Positions 33,646 to 43,061 are shown, counted from the stretch's first letter. The stretch is DNA of 64,000 nt from Aquisalinus luteolus (GCF_009712425.2 NZ_VCJR02000002.1:124001-188000); one strand, 5' to 3'. The notes: a model not told the origin generated them from the sequence alone. A program made the numbers and translations.

Positions 33646-36063
33646 CTATCCGCGCAAGGTCGCGCCGGCCTTTTCGGCCTGTGCGATGATGCGGGCAGCA
33701 ACGGCGTCGATCTCCTCATCCGTCAGCGTACGGTCCTTCGGCTGCAGGGTGACCTCGACGGCGAGTGACTTTTTCCCTTCACCGACGCCCGGGCCTTCGT
33801 AAATATCGAATAGCGACGCGGCGGAGATCAGTTTCTTCTCGGCCCCACGCACCGCCTTCATCAGGTCTTCCGCCGGCATGTCCGCCGGGACGATGAAGGC
33901 AAAATCGCGCGAGACAGCCTGAAGGGATGACGCATCGAGCGCAGCTTTCGTCTTGCCGCCCTTGCCCTTAGGCAACGGAATGTTGTCGAGCTTGACCTCA
34001 AAGCCATAGACCGGACCCTCGATATCCAGCTCTTTCAGGACACGCGGGTGGATCTCGCCGAACTCGGCGAGCACGTTTTTCGGGCCGAGGGACAGAACGC
34101 CGGAGCGGCCCGGGTGATACCAGTCCGGTGCATTGGCCATGACCATCAAATTGGCGACGGGGGCCCCGGCGGCTTCCAGCGCTGCCATGGCGTCGGCCTT
34201 TGCCGTGAACACATCCGCAGACTGAGCACCCTGCCAGTGGCGAGTTGGGTTCGACAGGCGTACACCGGTGGCGGTCGTCGCCTGATCCTTGGGGCCATCG
34301 CCGGCATAGACAGGACCGACCTCGAACAGGGCGAGATCATCACGCCCGCGATCAGCATTGCGGCGCAAGGCCGCAATCAGGTTCGGCAGGATCGACGGGC
34401 GCATGTGGCCGAGGTCCGACGAAATAGGGTTCGACAGGACAAGGTCAGGATTGCCCCCCTTTTCCCTATATTGCCCGCCACCGAAAAGCGCAGCCTCCGG
34501 CGCATCGCAGAACGACCATGTGACGCTTTCCAGATAACCGCGCGATGCCAGCGCCCGTTTGGCGAGGCGCACGCGGTCCTGTGATCTTGAATATTTCGGC
34601 GCCTCGACGACAGACAGGCGCGGCAGCGGGGTAGACGGCACTTCGTCAAGGCCGACGATGCGCGCGACTTCCTCGACCAGGTCGGCCTTGCCCTCGATAT
34701 CCGGGCGGAAGCTCGGCACACTGACGGACCATGTATCGCCCTGCTCGACGCCGAAACCGAGGGCCGTCAGGATGCGCTCCATCTCCGGCTCGTCGAGATC
34801 GATACCGGTCAGGCGTTTCACCTCAGCGGGTGGGAAGGTGACCGTCTTGCTGACATCGGGAACGGCACCGGCGACGACAACCTTGCTGACTTCGCCGCCA
34901 CAGAACTCGCGCACCATTTCCACGGCCTGGGCCAGACCGGCGACGCAGGAGGCAGGGTCGATGCCGCGTTCGTTGCGATACCGCGCGTCGGAAACGATAC
35001 CAGTCTTGCGGCCTGTCTTTGCCGTACGCACAGCATCGAAATAGGCGCTTTCGATGAAGATATCGGTCGTATCTTCCTCGACACCGGAATACTCACCGCC
35101 CATGATGCCGCCCAGACCAAGAACGCGGGTCTCATCGGCGATGACGGTCATGGTCTCATCGATTTTATAGGTCTTGCCGTCCAGCGCTTCGAGATCTTCG
35201 CCGGTCTTGCCGAGGCGGGCACGGATCACCGGGCCGATCTTTGCGGCGTCATAGACATGCAGCGGGCGGGCGCGATCGTAAGAAACATAATTGGTGATGT
35301 CGGCGAGCGCGTTGATGGGCCTGAGGCCGATGGCGCGCAGCTGGTCGCGCAGCCATTTCGGGCTCTGGCCATTTTTCACACCACGCACGTAGACACCGGC
35401 GAATACCGGGCAAGCACTCTCCGTACCCGGCGCGAATTCCAGTTCAATTTTGACCGGGCTGTCATAGCCATCGCTTACTGGCTCATCATAGGTCTTGGTG
35501 ACCAGCGTGCCGACACCGGCAGCGGCGAGGTCGCGGGCGACACCCGCAACGCCATTCGTGTCCGGACGGTTAGGCGTGACCTCGAAATCGATGACCGGGT
35601 CATTCGCGCCCATCACCTCCGCGACCGGCTGGCCGACCTCCGCGCTTTCCGGTGCCTCGATGATGCCGTCATGATCGTCGCCCATTTCCAGTTCGCGGGC
35701 CGAACACATCATGCCGTTGGATTCGACACCGCGGATCTTGGCCTTGCCCAGCGTCACGTCGATGCCAGGCACATAGGCGCCGACCGGGGCATAGGCGACT
35801 TTGATGCCGGTGCGGGCATTGGGCGCGCCACAGACGATCTGCTGTTCGCCGTCTTTCGTCGCGACACGGCAGACGCGCAGCTTGTCGGCATCCGGGTGCG
35901 GCTGTGCATCGATCACGTGACCGATGGTGAAGGCGGCCAGGCGCTCGGCGGGGTCATCGACCTCCTCGACTTCCAGCCCGACGCGCACCATCGCCTCGAC
36001 GATCTCGTCCAGCGTCGCATCGGTGTCCAGGTGCTTCTTCAGCCAGCTCAGGGTGAATTTCAT
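33646..36063 (-). CDS. pheT: Phenylalanyl-tRNA synthetase beta subunit
   Basis: 805 aa, full length. The N-terminal tRNA-binding (EMAP-like) domain reads HPDADKLRVCRV and ICGAPN-type (VCGAPNARTG). B3/4 editing and B5 domains follow (GTESACPVFAGVYV). The C-terminal FDX-ACB domain ends in LTDEEIDAVAARI. Forms the alpha2-beta2 enzyme with PheS. Three bases separate it from the thioesterase gene, which stands between pheS and pheT. Confidence 0.97.
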   Translation of the reverse strand: MKFTLSWLKKHLDTDATLDEIVEAMVRVGLEVEEVDDPAERLAAFTIGHVIDAQPHPDADKLRVCRVATKDGEQQIVCGAPNARTGIKVAYAPVGAYVPGIDVTLGKAKIRGVESNGMMCSARELEMGDDHDGIIEAPESAEVGQPVAEVMGANDPVIDFEVTPNRPDTNGVAGVARDLAAAGVGTLVTKTYDEPVSDGYDSPVKIELEFAPGTESACPVFAGVYVRGVKNGQSPKWLRDQLRAIGLRPINALADITNYVSYDRARPLHVYDAAKIGPVIRARLGKTGEDLEALDGKTYKIDETMTVIADETRVLGLGGIMGGEYSGVEEDTTDIFIESAYFDAVRTAKTGRKTGIVSDARYRNERGIDPASCVAGLAQAVEMVREFCGGEVSKVVVAGAVPDVSKTVTFPPAEVKRLTGIDLDEPEMERILTALGFGVEQGDTWSVSVPSFRPDIEGKADLVEEVARIVGLDEVPSTPLPRLSVVEAPKYSRSQDRVRLAKRALASRGYLESVTWSFCDAPEAALFGGGQYREKGGNPDLVLSNPISSDLGHMRPSILPNLIAALRRNADRGRDDLALFEVGPVYAGDGPKDQATTATGVRLSNPTRHWQGAQSADVFTAKADAMAALEAAGAPVANLMVMANAPDWYHPGRSGVLSLGPKNVLAEFGEIHPRVLKELDIEGPVYGFEVKLDNIPLPKGKGGKTKAALDASSLQAVSRDFAFIVPADMPAEDLMKAVRGAEKKLISAASLFDIYEGPGVGEGKKSLAVEVTLQPKDRTLTDEEIDAVAARIIAQAEKAGATLRG

Positions 36064-36065
36064 GA

Positions 36066-36488
36066 CTAGTCTTCTTTATTGTCAGTATCGGTTTTGATTT
36101 CGGTATTCTGGATCTCGGCAGGGCGGCCATCGTCACCCAGCTTGACATAGATGAAGCGGGCTTCGGTCACTTTCTCGCGCGTGCCGAGCGCATTCCTCAG
36201 CGCCCAGGCCTCGACATTGACGGTGATGGAGGTGCGGCCCACACGGACGATCTCTGTGTAGCAGCACACGACATCGCCGACCTTGACAGGCTTGACGAAG
36301 GTCATGGAGTCCACCGCCACGGTGACGACGCGCGAGCGTACATGCTCGACCGCGTGCAGCGAACCGGCAATGTCCATCTGGCTCATCACCCAGCCGCCGA
36401 AAATGTCGCCCGCCGGATTGGTATCCGCCGGCATGGTCAGCGTGCGGGTGGAGAGCTTGCCCTGAGGTGCATCTTGATCGTCAGCCAT
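36066..36488 (-). CDS. Acyl-CoA thioesterase (YciA/hotdog fold)
   Basis: 140 aa. The hotdog-fold thioesterase signature is clear: ADTNPAGDIFGGWVMSQMDIAG, with the Asp after GWV replaced region typical of YciA, then VVTVAVDSMTFVKPVKVGDVV and a RFIYVKLG end. Hydrolyses a range of acyl-CoAs in the cytoplasm. Inserted between pheS and pheT, with five bases to pheS and two to pheT, so all three share one transcript. No functional link to tRNA charging is known. Confidence 0.9.
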   Translation of the reverse strand: MADDQDAPQGKLSTRTLTMPADTNPAGDIFGGWVMSQMDIAGSLHAVEHVRSRVVTVAVDSMTFVKPVKVGDVVCCYTEIVRVGRTSITVNVEAWALRNALGTREKVTEARFIYVKLGDDGRPAEIQNTEIKTDTDNKED

Positions 36489-36493
36489 TCGAA

Positions 36494-37570
36494 TTACCTA
36501 CTCAGTCCTGTCGCAGTGTTGGGCTGGTCGAGCGGGTCAAAGCCGTAATGCTCCAGCCAGCGGGCGTCTGACGCGAACATGTCGCGCAGGTCGGGGATGC
36601 CGTATTTCAGCATGGCGAGGCGGTCGACGCCCATGCCGAAGGCGAAGCCCTGATATTCGTCCGGGTCGAGACCGCACGCCTTCAGGACATTCGGGTGGAC
36701 CATGCCGCAGCCGAGGATTTCCATCCACCTCTCGCCCTGGCCGATGCGCAGCTCGCCACCAACACGCTCATAGCCGACATCCATCTCGGCGGAAGGCTCC
36801 GTGAACGGAAAATGGTGCGGACGCAGGCGGGTCGTCACCTCGTCGATCTCGAAGAACGCCTTGATGAAGGCTTCCAGCGTGCCCTTGAGGTGACCCATAT
36901 GGGTTTCCCTGTCGATCACCAGCCCCTCGACCTGATGGAACATCGGGGTGTGGGTCTGGTCTGAATCGCAGCGATAGACGCGCCCCGGCACGATAATGCG
37001 TAGCGGCGGTTTCTCGGTCATCATGGTACGGATCTGTACCGGCGATGTGTGCGTGCGCAGAAGCTTGCGACTGCCGTCTTCCTTCTCGTTGAAAAAGAAG
37101 GTGTCATGGGTTTCCCGCGCCGGGTGGTCAGGCGGGAAGTTCAGCGCGGTGAAGTTATGGAAATCGTCCTCGATTTCCGGCCCTTCGCGGATCTCGAAGC
37201 CCATGTCGGCGAAGATCGCGGCCATCTCCTCGAACACCTGCGTCACCGGGTGGATCTTGCCCTTTGCTTCCGGGCGCACAGGCAAGGTGATGTCGACCTT
37301 CTCTGACGCGAGCCGCGCTTCCAGCGCCGCCTCTTCCAGCATCGCCTTGCGCGCGGCGATAGCCTCGCCGATACGGGCCTTCAGCCCGTTCAGGGCCGGT
37401 CCCATCTGCTGGCGCTCTTCCGGGCTCATCTTGCCCAGTGTCTTCATCCGCTCGCTGACGACCCCCTTCTTGCCGAGGGCATGGACACGCACTTCCTCAA
37501 GCGCGGCTTCAGTCTCTGCAGCGGCAATCCTGTCGCTCAGGTCTTTTTCAAGTTGGTCTAGGTCGGACAT
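36494..37570 (-). CDS. pheS: Phenylalanyl-tRNA synthetase alpha subunit
   Basis: 358 aa. N-terminal coiled coil (residues ~1-85), then class II catalytic core with motif 2 in [19 protein letters not shown], the YHQVEG-type [11 protein letters not shown] segment and motif 3 in [18 protein letters not shown]. Charges tRNA-Phe with PheT. ATG at 37570 twelve bases after the GFA gene, so the GFA gene may feed the same transcript. Confidence 0.98.
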   Translation of the reverse strand: MSDLDQLEKDLSDRIAAAETEAALEEVRVHALGKKGVVSERMKTLGKMSPEERQQMGPALNGLKARIGEAIAARKAMLEEAALEARLASEKVDITLPVRPEAKGKIHPVTQVFEEMAAIFADMGFEIREGPEIEDDFHNFTALNFPPDHPARETHDTFFFNEKEDGSRKLLRTHTSPVQIRTMMTEKPPLRIIVPGRVYRCDSDQTHTPMFHQVEGLVIDRETHMGHLKGTLEAFIKAFFEIDEVTTRLRPHHFPFTEPSAEMDVGYERVGGELRIGQGERWMEILGCGMVHPNVLKACGLDPDEYQGFAFGMGVDRLAMLKYGIPDLRDMFASDARWLEHYGFDPLDQPNTATGLSR

Positions 37571-37582
37571 TGTTTCTTCCGT

Positions 37583-37936
37583 TCAGTAACTTTTTCCATC
37601 GACAGGGACGATAGTCAGCGCCTCGAGATCGATATCATCCACGCAGCGCGCATTTATCGCCGCCGTGTCCACACCATCCGCGCCGACGCCGCGGCCATGG
37701 GATTGCACCCCGCAGGTTGAACAAAACAGGTGGCTGATGGCGTGCTTGTTGAATTTGTATTCAGTCAGGCCGTCCTCCCCAGAAAGGAGAGTGAATTTTT
37801 CCAGCGGCACAAACGTCAACAGGAACCCTTTTTTCGAACAGTGAGAACAGTTGCAGTCGTAAACAGTCTCAAGTTGAGCCTCGGCTTCCCAGCGCACCTT
37901 GCCGCAATGGCATCCGCCCTTGATCGTTTCTGTCAT
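37583..37936 (-). CDS. GFA family (glutathione-dependent formaldehyde-activating type) protein
   Basis: 117 aa. Zinc-binding Cys set: GGCHCGKV, CNCSHCSKKG and FCSTCG, the full seven-Cys pattern of GFA/CENP-V-like proteins. Some members speed S-hydroxymethylglutathione formation; most have no defined substrate. Lies after the rplT terminator and just ahead of pheS. Confidence 0.9.
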   Translation of the reverse strand: MTETIKGGCHCGKVRWEAEAQLETVYDCNCSHCSKKGFLLTFVPLEKFTLLSGEDGLTEYKFNKHAISHLFCSTCGVQSHGRGVGADGVDTAAINARCVDDIDLEALTIVPVDGKSY

Positions 37937-37957
37937 GTTCCCAATCTCCCAAAGAAA

Positions 37958-37987
37958 AAGGCGCTATCAAAGGACTGATAGCGCCTT
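37958..37987 (-). terminator. Rho-independent terminator of rpmI-rplT
   Basis: A 12-bp perfect stem (AAGGCGCTATCA with TGATAGCGCCTT), six-base loop, followed on the minus strand by TTTTTCTTT. It lies 53 bases after the rplT stop and before the GFA gene. Confidence 0.92.
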
Positions 37988-38040
37988 GGCATTGTCTTGT
38001 TCAATGATTTCCCGCCCTTTTGGAGCCGGGAAATGATCTT

Positions 38041-38397
38041 TTAAGCCCGTGCCGCTTCAGCCTGTTTGGCGAGCGCGGTAAAGCCTTCCGGATCGTGCAC
38101 GGCGATGTCGGCGAGCACTTTGCGGTCGACTTCGATACCGGCCACGGAAAGGCCGTGCATGAAGGTCGCATAGGTCAGGCCGTTCATGCGGGCAGCGGCG
38201 TTGATGCGCTGGATCCACAGAGAGCGGAAATTGCGTTTCTTGGCCTTGCGGTCGCGATAGGCATACTGGCCGGCCTTCTCCACAGCCTGGTTCGCAGTGC
38301 GGAACAGGCGGGAGCGGGCGCCGTAATAGCCCTTGGCTTTTTTCAGGATTTTACGGTGACGGGCGTGGGACGCTGGGCCCCCTTTGACGCGTGACAT
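38041..38397 (-). CDS. rplT: 50S ribosomal protein L20
   Basis: 118 aa, complete. Sequence [21 protein letters not shown] and the later [21 protein letters not shown] are canonical L20, which binds 23S rRNA domain II early in 50S assembly and in many bacteria represses its own operon. Follows rpmI by 26 bases. Confidence 0.98.
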   Translation of the reverse strand: MSRVKGGPASHARHRKILKKAKGYYGARSRLFRTANQAVEKAGQYAYRDRKAKKRNFRSLWIQRINAAARMNGLTYATFMHGLSVAGIEVDRKVLADIAVHDPEGFTALAKQAEAARA

Positions 38398-38423
38398 GGT
38401 TCAGGTCTCCTTAAATCGTCGGC

Positions 38424-38624
38424 TCAGCGCGCGTATGGCATGTATTTGCGCACGATCTTCTGATCGGGCTCGGACATGACGGACAGGCCGCGTTTCTGGC
38501 GGATTTGCTTCGGTGTGCGTTTGATCATGCCGTGGCGCTTGCCAGCGGGGCCGGCCATGATCTTGCCGCTACCGGTGACCTTGAACCGTTTCTTGGTTCC
38601 GGATTTCGTCTTCAGCTTGGGCAT
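38424..38624 (-). CDS. rpmI: 50S ribosomal protein L35
   Basis: 66 aa, canonical L35 ([32 protein letters not shown]). Heads the rpmI-rplT pair. infC is not directly upstream here, unlike in many bacteria; the 210-base space above shows no gene and should carry the promoter. Confidence 0.97.
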   Translation of the reverse strand: MPKLKTKSGTKKRFKVTGSGKIMAGPAGKRHGMIKRTPKQIRQKRGLSVMSEPDQKIVRKYMPYAR

Positions 38625-38834
38625 TTTTCACTTCCTTGTCTGGAATGGTCGATAGGCGGGGGAGGCAATACCCTGTGGCCATCCCGCCGGTTGAAGCGCG
38701 GGTTATAGCGGCTTGGGTGGGCGAATCAAGCGGATTCTTGGCTGTTTGCCGGCTTTGTCGCCAACCGGCCCGCGCGTTTGGTCGTTATTAACCATCTTTG
38801 TTCATCATGGCCTTTCACCAAGGGATACGGAACC

Positions 38835-39767
38835 ATGAACGCATATATGAAGGCCCTCACCTCGCAAGGTTTTGTCAGCACCGAAGACGTGCTTCGCATG
38901 CGCCGCCGCGTCTTCGGCGATCAGGTCGTTGACCATGCCGAAATGGCGGACCTGCTGAAGCTCGCCGCAGTGGCGCCCGATGGCGACACCGGCTGGCAAC
39001 AGTTCATGGGCGAGGCGATGGCAGATTTCTTCATCCGCCAGGCAGAGCCGCGCGGCTATATGAGCGAGGAAAATGCAGATTTCCTGATCAAGTGCCTCGG
39101 CAAGCCATGGGCCGTCAACGGCGCGCTGATCGACGCCATGGTCCACATGGTCAAGCATGCCCACAAGGTGCCGCAAAAGGTGATCGAATTCGGTCTTGAG
39201 GCAATTCGCGAGAGCGTGCTGTCGGACGCCGTTATTGATGCGCGTGATGTGGAACGCATCCGCACCTTCCTGTTTGCGGCAGGCGGCGCCGGCAATGTGG
39301 CGATCACGCGCGAGGAAGCGGAATTCCTGTTCGACCTGAATGACGCGGTCTATTCCGCCAGCAACGATCCGGCCTGGGCAGACCTGTTCATGAAAGCCAT
39401 CGCCAATCACCTGATGGCCCATATCGGCTACCTGCCGCCGACTCGGCGCGAGGCGCTGCGCCGCGATGCGTGGCTGAAGAACCAGAAGGCCGACATCACC
39501 GGCTTTTTCGGGCGCATGACACAGGGCGGGTTCAGGGCGATCATCGACAGCTATCAACGCCAGCCATCACCCCAAGGCGCCCTTAACGAGCGCCGCGCAC
39601 TGGAGGCGGAGGTTGCCAGGAAACTGAGTGCGGAAGAAACCGAATGGCTCGTCGATCGCATCAAGCGCGACGGCCTCGTGAATGACGCGGAAGAAGCGCT
39701 GGTTGCCCATCTGCGCGTGCTGCAGGGCGAAACCCCGCTGCCGGAAAAACTGGCTGCGCTGCTCTGA
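38835..39767 (+). CDS. Hypothetical protein with duplicated helical modules
   Basis: 310 aa from ATG 38835 after AGGGATACGG; an in-frame ATG at 38778 lies outside the conserved-looking part. No signal or membrane helix. Two similar ~65-residue modules can be aligned by eye: MADLLKLAAVAPDGDTGWQQFMGEAMADFFI with GYMSEEN, and AEFLFDLNDAVYSASNDPAWADLFMKAIANHLM with GYLPPTR. A third partial copy follows (EETEWLVDRIKRDGLVND). All-helical and TerB-like in feel, but I do not recognise the family. Single gene. Confidence 0.7.
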   Translation: MNAYMKALTSQGFVSTEDVLRMRRRVFGDQVVDHAEMADLLKLAAVAPDGDTGWQQFMGEAMADFFIRQAEPRGYMSEENADFLIKCLGKPWAVNGALIDAMVHMVKHAHKVPQKVIEFGLEAIRESVLSDAVIDARDVERIRTFLFAAGGAGNVAITREEAEFLFDLNDAVYSASNDPAWADLFMKAIANHLMAHIGYLPPTRREALRRDAWLKNQKADITGFFGRMTQGGFRAIIDSYQRQPSPQGALNERRALEAEVARKLSAEETEWLVDRIKRDGLVNDAEEALVAHLRVLQGETPLPEKLAALL

Positions 39768-39771
39768 TCGA

Positions 39772-40839
39772 CTACCTGAACAATTGAGGGTCGGTTTCGT
39801 CAGTCCCACTGTCAGGCGCAATCGACTCTTCCACCACATCCGAAAGCGGGGTCGCTTCGGCGCCGCCGCCCGTCATCGATGATGCCAGCATCGGCAGGAG
39901 GACGGCGAGCGCGACAGAAATCACGAAGCCGATGAACAGCTTGCCAGCATCGGAGAAGATGATCCGCGCGACTTCCTGCCATTCCCGCGTCTTGCCCATC
40001 GCGTTCATGCCGATCTCGCGCCCACCAATAAGGCCGAGGAACACCCAGGTCGTCGACATCGGGATGTCGTTCAGCGTGATGAAGAAGAACAGCAGCGAGG
40101 CATAGGTAAAGTCGATGATCGTCGCCGAGCGGATATCCGTGACGTTGGATTTCGACTTCAGCACTGCCTGCACCGGGCCACCGCGATTGGCGAAGGTATA
40201 GGCGAGCAGCACGACGATGATCGACATCGCGCCGAAGCTTTCAAATGCCGTCAGTTCACGTGGCAGGAAGACGAAGATGTTGGCGAAGTCCTGCGCCAGC
40301 CAGACGCCCCAGAGATAGGCGGTGGTGATCCATTGCAACAGCACCCAGCCGATGAAGTGCTGCTGGTGTTCGGTCCGGCGGAAGAATTTCTCCAGCGTCG
40401 GAGTCAGCACCAGATAGAGGACGAGCGCGGTAACGAAGGCAAGACCGTAGCCCAGCATGGACTTGATCGTCATAGAGGTCAGGCCGTCCAGCGTCGCGAA
40501 GATCGCCAGCACCATGAACGACGTCGAGACCGGGATGCCAAGGCGGGTGATGACCAGCAGCACCAGAGGCGGCAATGTGTGGTACCACTGAATATCGACG
40601 ACCGGATATTTTGCCGTGTTCGCGAGGCGCCCGTAGGACGGGTCGCCGCCATTGATCACCCAGCCATAGGTGAAGACCGCGACAAGGATGATCGCAGCAA
40701 ATGCGAAGAGCACGGACCAGTGCAGCCGACCATTGGACAGGATGAACGTGCCCAGCGTCTGCAGCGCGTCATTGCCGACGACGGCATAGGCGGCAAAGGT
40801 AAAGCCGATAATGGCCCAGAGCGAGATATCGAATTCCAT
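39772..40839 (-). CDS. PiT-like membrane permease of uncertain substrate
   Basis: 355 aa, about nine hydrophobic helices. Two inverted signature pairs recall inorganic phosphate (PiT) transporters: AVVGNDALQTLG near the N-terminus and GIPVSTSFMVLA, then NDIPMSTTWVFLGLIGGRE in the second half, akin to the GANDVANA and PISTTH motifs. Cation-coupled ion uptake is therefore possible. The start ATG at 40839 follows GGGTGATCCC; a TTG at 40857 is an alternative. C-terminal tail is acidic and disordered (SGTDETDPQLF). Confidence 0.6.
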   Translation of the reverse strand: MEFDISLWAIIGFTFAAYAVVGNDALQTLGTFILSNGRLHWSVLFAFAAIILVAVFTYGWVINGGDPSYGRLANTAKYPVVDIQWYHTLPPLVLLVITRLGIPVSTSFMVLAIFATLDGLTSMTIKSMLGYGLAFVTALVLYLVLTPTLEKFFRRTEHQQHFIGWVLLQWITTAYLWGVWLAQDFANIFVFLPRELTAFESFGAMSIIVVLLAYTFANRGGPVQAVLKSKSNVTDIRSATIIDFTYASLLFFFITLNDIPMSTTWVFLGLIGGREIGMNAMGKTREWQEVARIIFSDAGKLFIGFVISVALAVLLPMLASSMTGGGAEATPLSDVVEESIAPDSGTDETDPQLFR

Positions 40840-40970
40840 GGGATCACCCGGATGCAATCAGTACAATTGCCGCCGGGCATAGCCGCCGCGTGTAACCCTT
40901 TTATGACATGGGTTTCACACAAGTGTCATGAAACGCCGCACCGCCTTTGACAGCGGCGCGGCGAGCCGGT

Positions 40971-41351
40971 TTACAGCAGCAGATCCGCTGCAAAGAAGGC
41001 GAAAAAGCCGCCGACGAGATAGGTGACGATCGCAATGGACAGGATGACTGTGCCAATGCGCCGCATCCGCATGCAGGCACGCGCCTGCGCAGGGTCTATC
41101 GGGCAAGGCGCATTCCGTGCACGCCATTTCATGAATGCCGCTACCGCGAGCAGGATACCCGCCACGATGAACAGCGGCCCCTTGTTTGCCGTCAGCCAGA
41201 TCAGACCGGGCACATTTGCGGCAAGACCGGCCATGACCGCCCCTGCCCCCAGGGTGATTAGCAAGGCCGGCAGGGCACAGCAGAGCAAGGTCCCGGTACT
41301 GGCAAAAAGGGCCAGTGCCGGGCCGGCCGTTTCTCTCAGCAACAATCTCAC
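40971..41351 (-). CDS. MerT-like metal transport membrane protein
   Basis: 126 aa with about four hydrophobic stretches. TM1 carries adjacent Cys residues (TLLCCALPALLITLG) followed by a glycine-rich turn, and a cytoplasmic loop carries a second pair (PCPIDPAQARACMRM), as in mercuric ion transporter MerT. Starts with GTG overlapping the stop of the MerP-like gene (GTGA), so the two are coupled. Moves Hg or another thiophilic metal inward or outward; the ion is not determinable and there is no merA or merR in the window. Confidence 0.72.
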   Translation of the reverse strand: MRLLLRETAGPALALFASTGTLLCCALPALLITLGAGAVMAGLAANVPGLIWLTANKGPLFIVAGILLAVAAFMKWRARNAPCPIDPAQARACMRMRRIGTVILSIAIVTYLVGGFFAFFAADLLL

Positions 41352-41842
41352 TGGGCTGCCTCTGCGTTCGCTGCGGTTTCTGCGATCACCGCCTCACCGC
41401 GATGGATGGCGGCGATCTTGTAACCGGCTTTCGTCACCAGCTTGCCGATGGTCTCGTCATCGAGGCTCTGGCCCGGCTTGAAGACCAGGTTCAGCGTCTT
41501 GGTGTCGAGATCGACATAGGTTGCCGCGACCTCCTCGCGCTTGCCGAAGGTCTTGTTCATCGCCTTGGCGCAGAAGTCGCAGACGACGCCGAGCACCTGC
41601 GCGACGGCTGGTTCGCCGCCGGCGGCCAGCGCGGCATCGATTTCCGGCGTGCGGCTGAGGGTGACGGTCTCGCCCGGTGCGGCCTCATCCGCTTCCATGT
41701 CATGATCCTTGTGATCATGGTCTTCATGGTCATGCTCGCCATGCTGCATGTCTTCATGCTGCATGTCGTCATGTTGCATCTGCTGGGCATGGACCGGGGC
41801 GGTGAAAGCGAAAGCGGCGGAGATAAAAAGCGTACGGATCAT
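41348..41842 (-). CDS. Periplasmic His-rich metal-binding protein with HMA (MerP-like) domain
   Basis: 164 aa with a signal peptide (ending PVHAQ) and a His/Asp/Met-rich segment (about residues 22-48, HDHEDHDHKDHD type). The C-terminal half is a heavy-metal-associated fold: GVVCDFCAKAMNKTFGKRE (metal Cys-x-x-Cys), then DLDTKTLNLVF and GYKIAAI. Sequesters metal ions before transfer to the coupled MerT-like carrier. AGGAACACTGA precedes the ATG. Genes upstream on the strand encode two more small envelope proteins. Confidence 0.82.
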   Translation of the reverse strand: MIRTLFISAAFAFTAPVHAQQMQHDDMQHEDMQHGEHDHEDHDHKDHDMEADEAAPGETVTLSRTPEIDAALAAGGEPAVAQVLGVVCDFCAKAMNKTFGKREEVAATYVDLDTKTLNLVFKPGQSLDDETIGKLVTKAGYKIAAIHRGEAVIAETAANAEAAQ

Positions 41843-41855
41843 TTCAGTGTTCCTT

Positions 41856-42512
41856 TCAGAAACGGTATTGGAAGTTGAGCATTGGTTCGTCATCGGTGAC
41901 GCTCCAGCCTGCTTCGAACAGGGCAGCGCCCTTGAAGAAGCGGACAAGCGGCGTCACGCCGACGGGGTCTTCGGCGTCGGGGCGGTGGTCGACCTCGACC
42001 ATCAGCCAGGTGTGCAAGTCACCTGTGTCGCCTTCGTAAGGGGCAAAGCCGACGCGGGCTGCCTGCATGAAGGAGCCATCGACATCACCGCCCTCAAGGC
42101 CACGGACCCTGTAGGAAGCGAACAGCCGCCGCGTTTCCCAGTCGGCCATGGCGCCGATGAAGGCCGCAGCCTCCCGGTCGGCGGGGTTGCCGTTGATGCC
42201 TTCGAGGGCCCCTGCCCCGGCAAAGCCGTAGAGATTGGCCTGATAGTTCTCCCCGAACCACCGCTTGGCGAGCCATGTCGCCTGCGGGCCGTTGAAGAGA
42301 ACATCGTTCTGGCGGTCCCATTCGGTCCGCCAGCCGAGCGAGAGACTCGGATTTACTGTGTAGTGGACCCAGAGCGCCGTACTCTGACGGTCTGTTTCCT
42401 CGATGAGCGTCCAGCCACCCTCATAGGAGACGGGTCTGGCCATGGCGGGTTGAGCCATGAAGCCTGACGTCATGCAGATGAGGGAAGCAATGGCCGCGAT
42501 AAAGCGCGCCAT
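41856..42512 (-). CDS. Exported hypothetical protein of the metal cassette
   Basis: 218 aa. Signal peptide ends AMARPVSYEGGWTL. Strand-rich with many Trp and Tyr (RFLFASYRVRGLE-type segments) and C-terminal FQYRF, like a small outer-membrane barrel. No family recognised. Ends 13 bases before the MerP-like gene start, so it is likely co-transcribed; a metal-related pore or sensor is a guess. Confidence 0.65.
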   Translation of the reverse strand: MARFIAAIASLICMTSGFMAQPAMARPVSYEGGWTLIEETDRQSTALWVHYTVNPSLSLGWRTEWDRQNDVLFNGPQATWLAKRWFGENYQANLYGFAGAGALEGINGNPADREAAAFIGAMADWETRRLFASYRVRGLEGGDVDGSFMQAARVGFAPYEGDTGDLHTWLMVEVDHRPDAEDPVGVTPLVRFFKGAALFEAGWSVTDDEPMLNFQYRF

Positions 42513-42562
42513 GGCTTTTCCTTTCAGATGTCGATTCTAGAGTTGGTGAGCGTGAAAGGGGC

Positions 42563-42937
42563 TCAGCCGCGCGGGGGTGGCGGCTCTATGGCGTCGGGCG
42601 CGCCGGTCAGCCCGGTCGCAATGGGCATGGTGGAGGCGTGCCAGGCATCGGGCAGGTAGAGGGCTGTGCCGTCACTCATCGAGGCGACGACCATGGTGCA
42701 GCCATCGCAGTCGCTGCCGCCCTTGCAGTCGTCACGGCCGCTGGTGTCGCCATGATGGTCATGGTGCGACTGCTTCTGTGATGCCTGCGTGTGGGTAGCC
42801 ATTTCATGATGGCTATCGCCTGCCATCATCGCCTCATGCAGCATGGACTTGCTCGTAGCGCCAAGCGCATGGGCGCAAACGGTCGGCGCATTGAGCGTGA
42901 CCGATAGGCCGAAAAGGATGGCAAGCAGCATTTTCAT
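42563..42937 (-). CDS. Small His/Cys-rich exported protein (DUF2946-like)
   Basis: 124 aa from ATG 42937 (an ATG at 42955 is also possible). Signal peptide ends TVCAHA. The mature part is His-rich (SHHEMATH, QSHHDHHGD) and has CKGGSDCDGCTM, then a Pro-rich tail ending EPPPPRG, typical of DUF2946-like proteins found beside copper/heavy-metal genes. First gene of the four-gene cassette. Its ribosome site is not evident. Confidence 0.65.
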   Translation of the reverse strand: MKMLLAILFGLSVTLNAPTVCAHALGATSKSMLHEAMMAGDSHHEMATHTQASQKQSHHDHHGDTSGRDDCKGGSDCDGCTMVVASMSDGTALYLPDAWHASTMPIATGLTGAPDAIEPPPPRG

Positions 42938-43061
42938 ATAAACTGGCAATAGCATGAGGTGGCACTGCTGCCAATTGCGGTAAGATCACACTTGCGCTGG
43001 CCTTTGAGGGCTAACCTTCTATATGCAGGGCGAGTTCGGGCAGATCTGACAGGGAATACAG

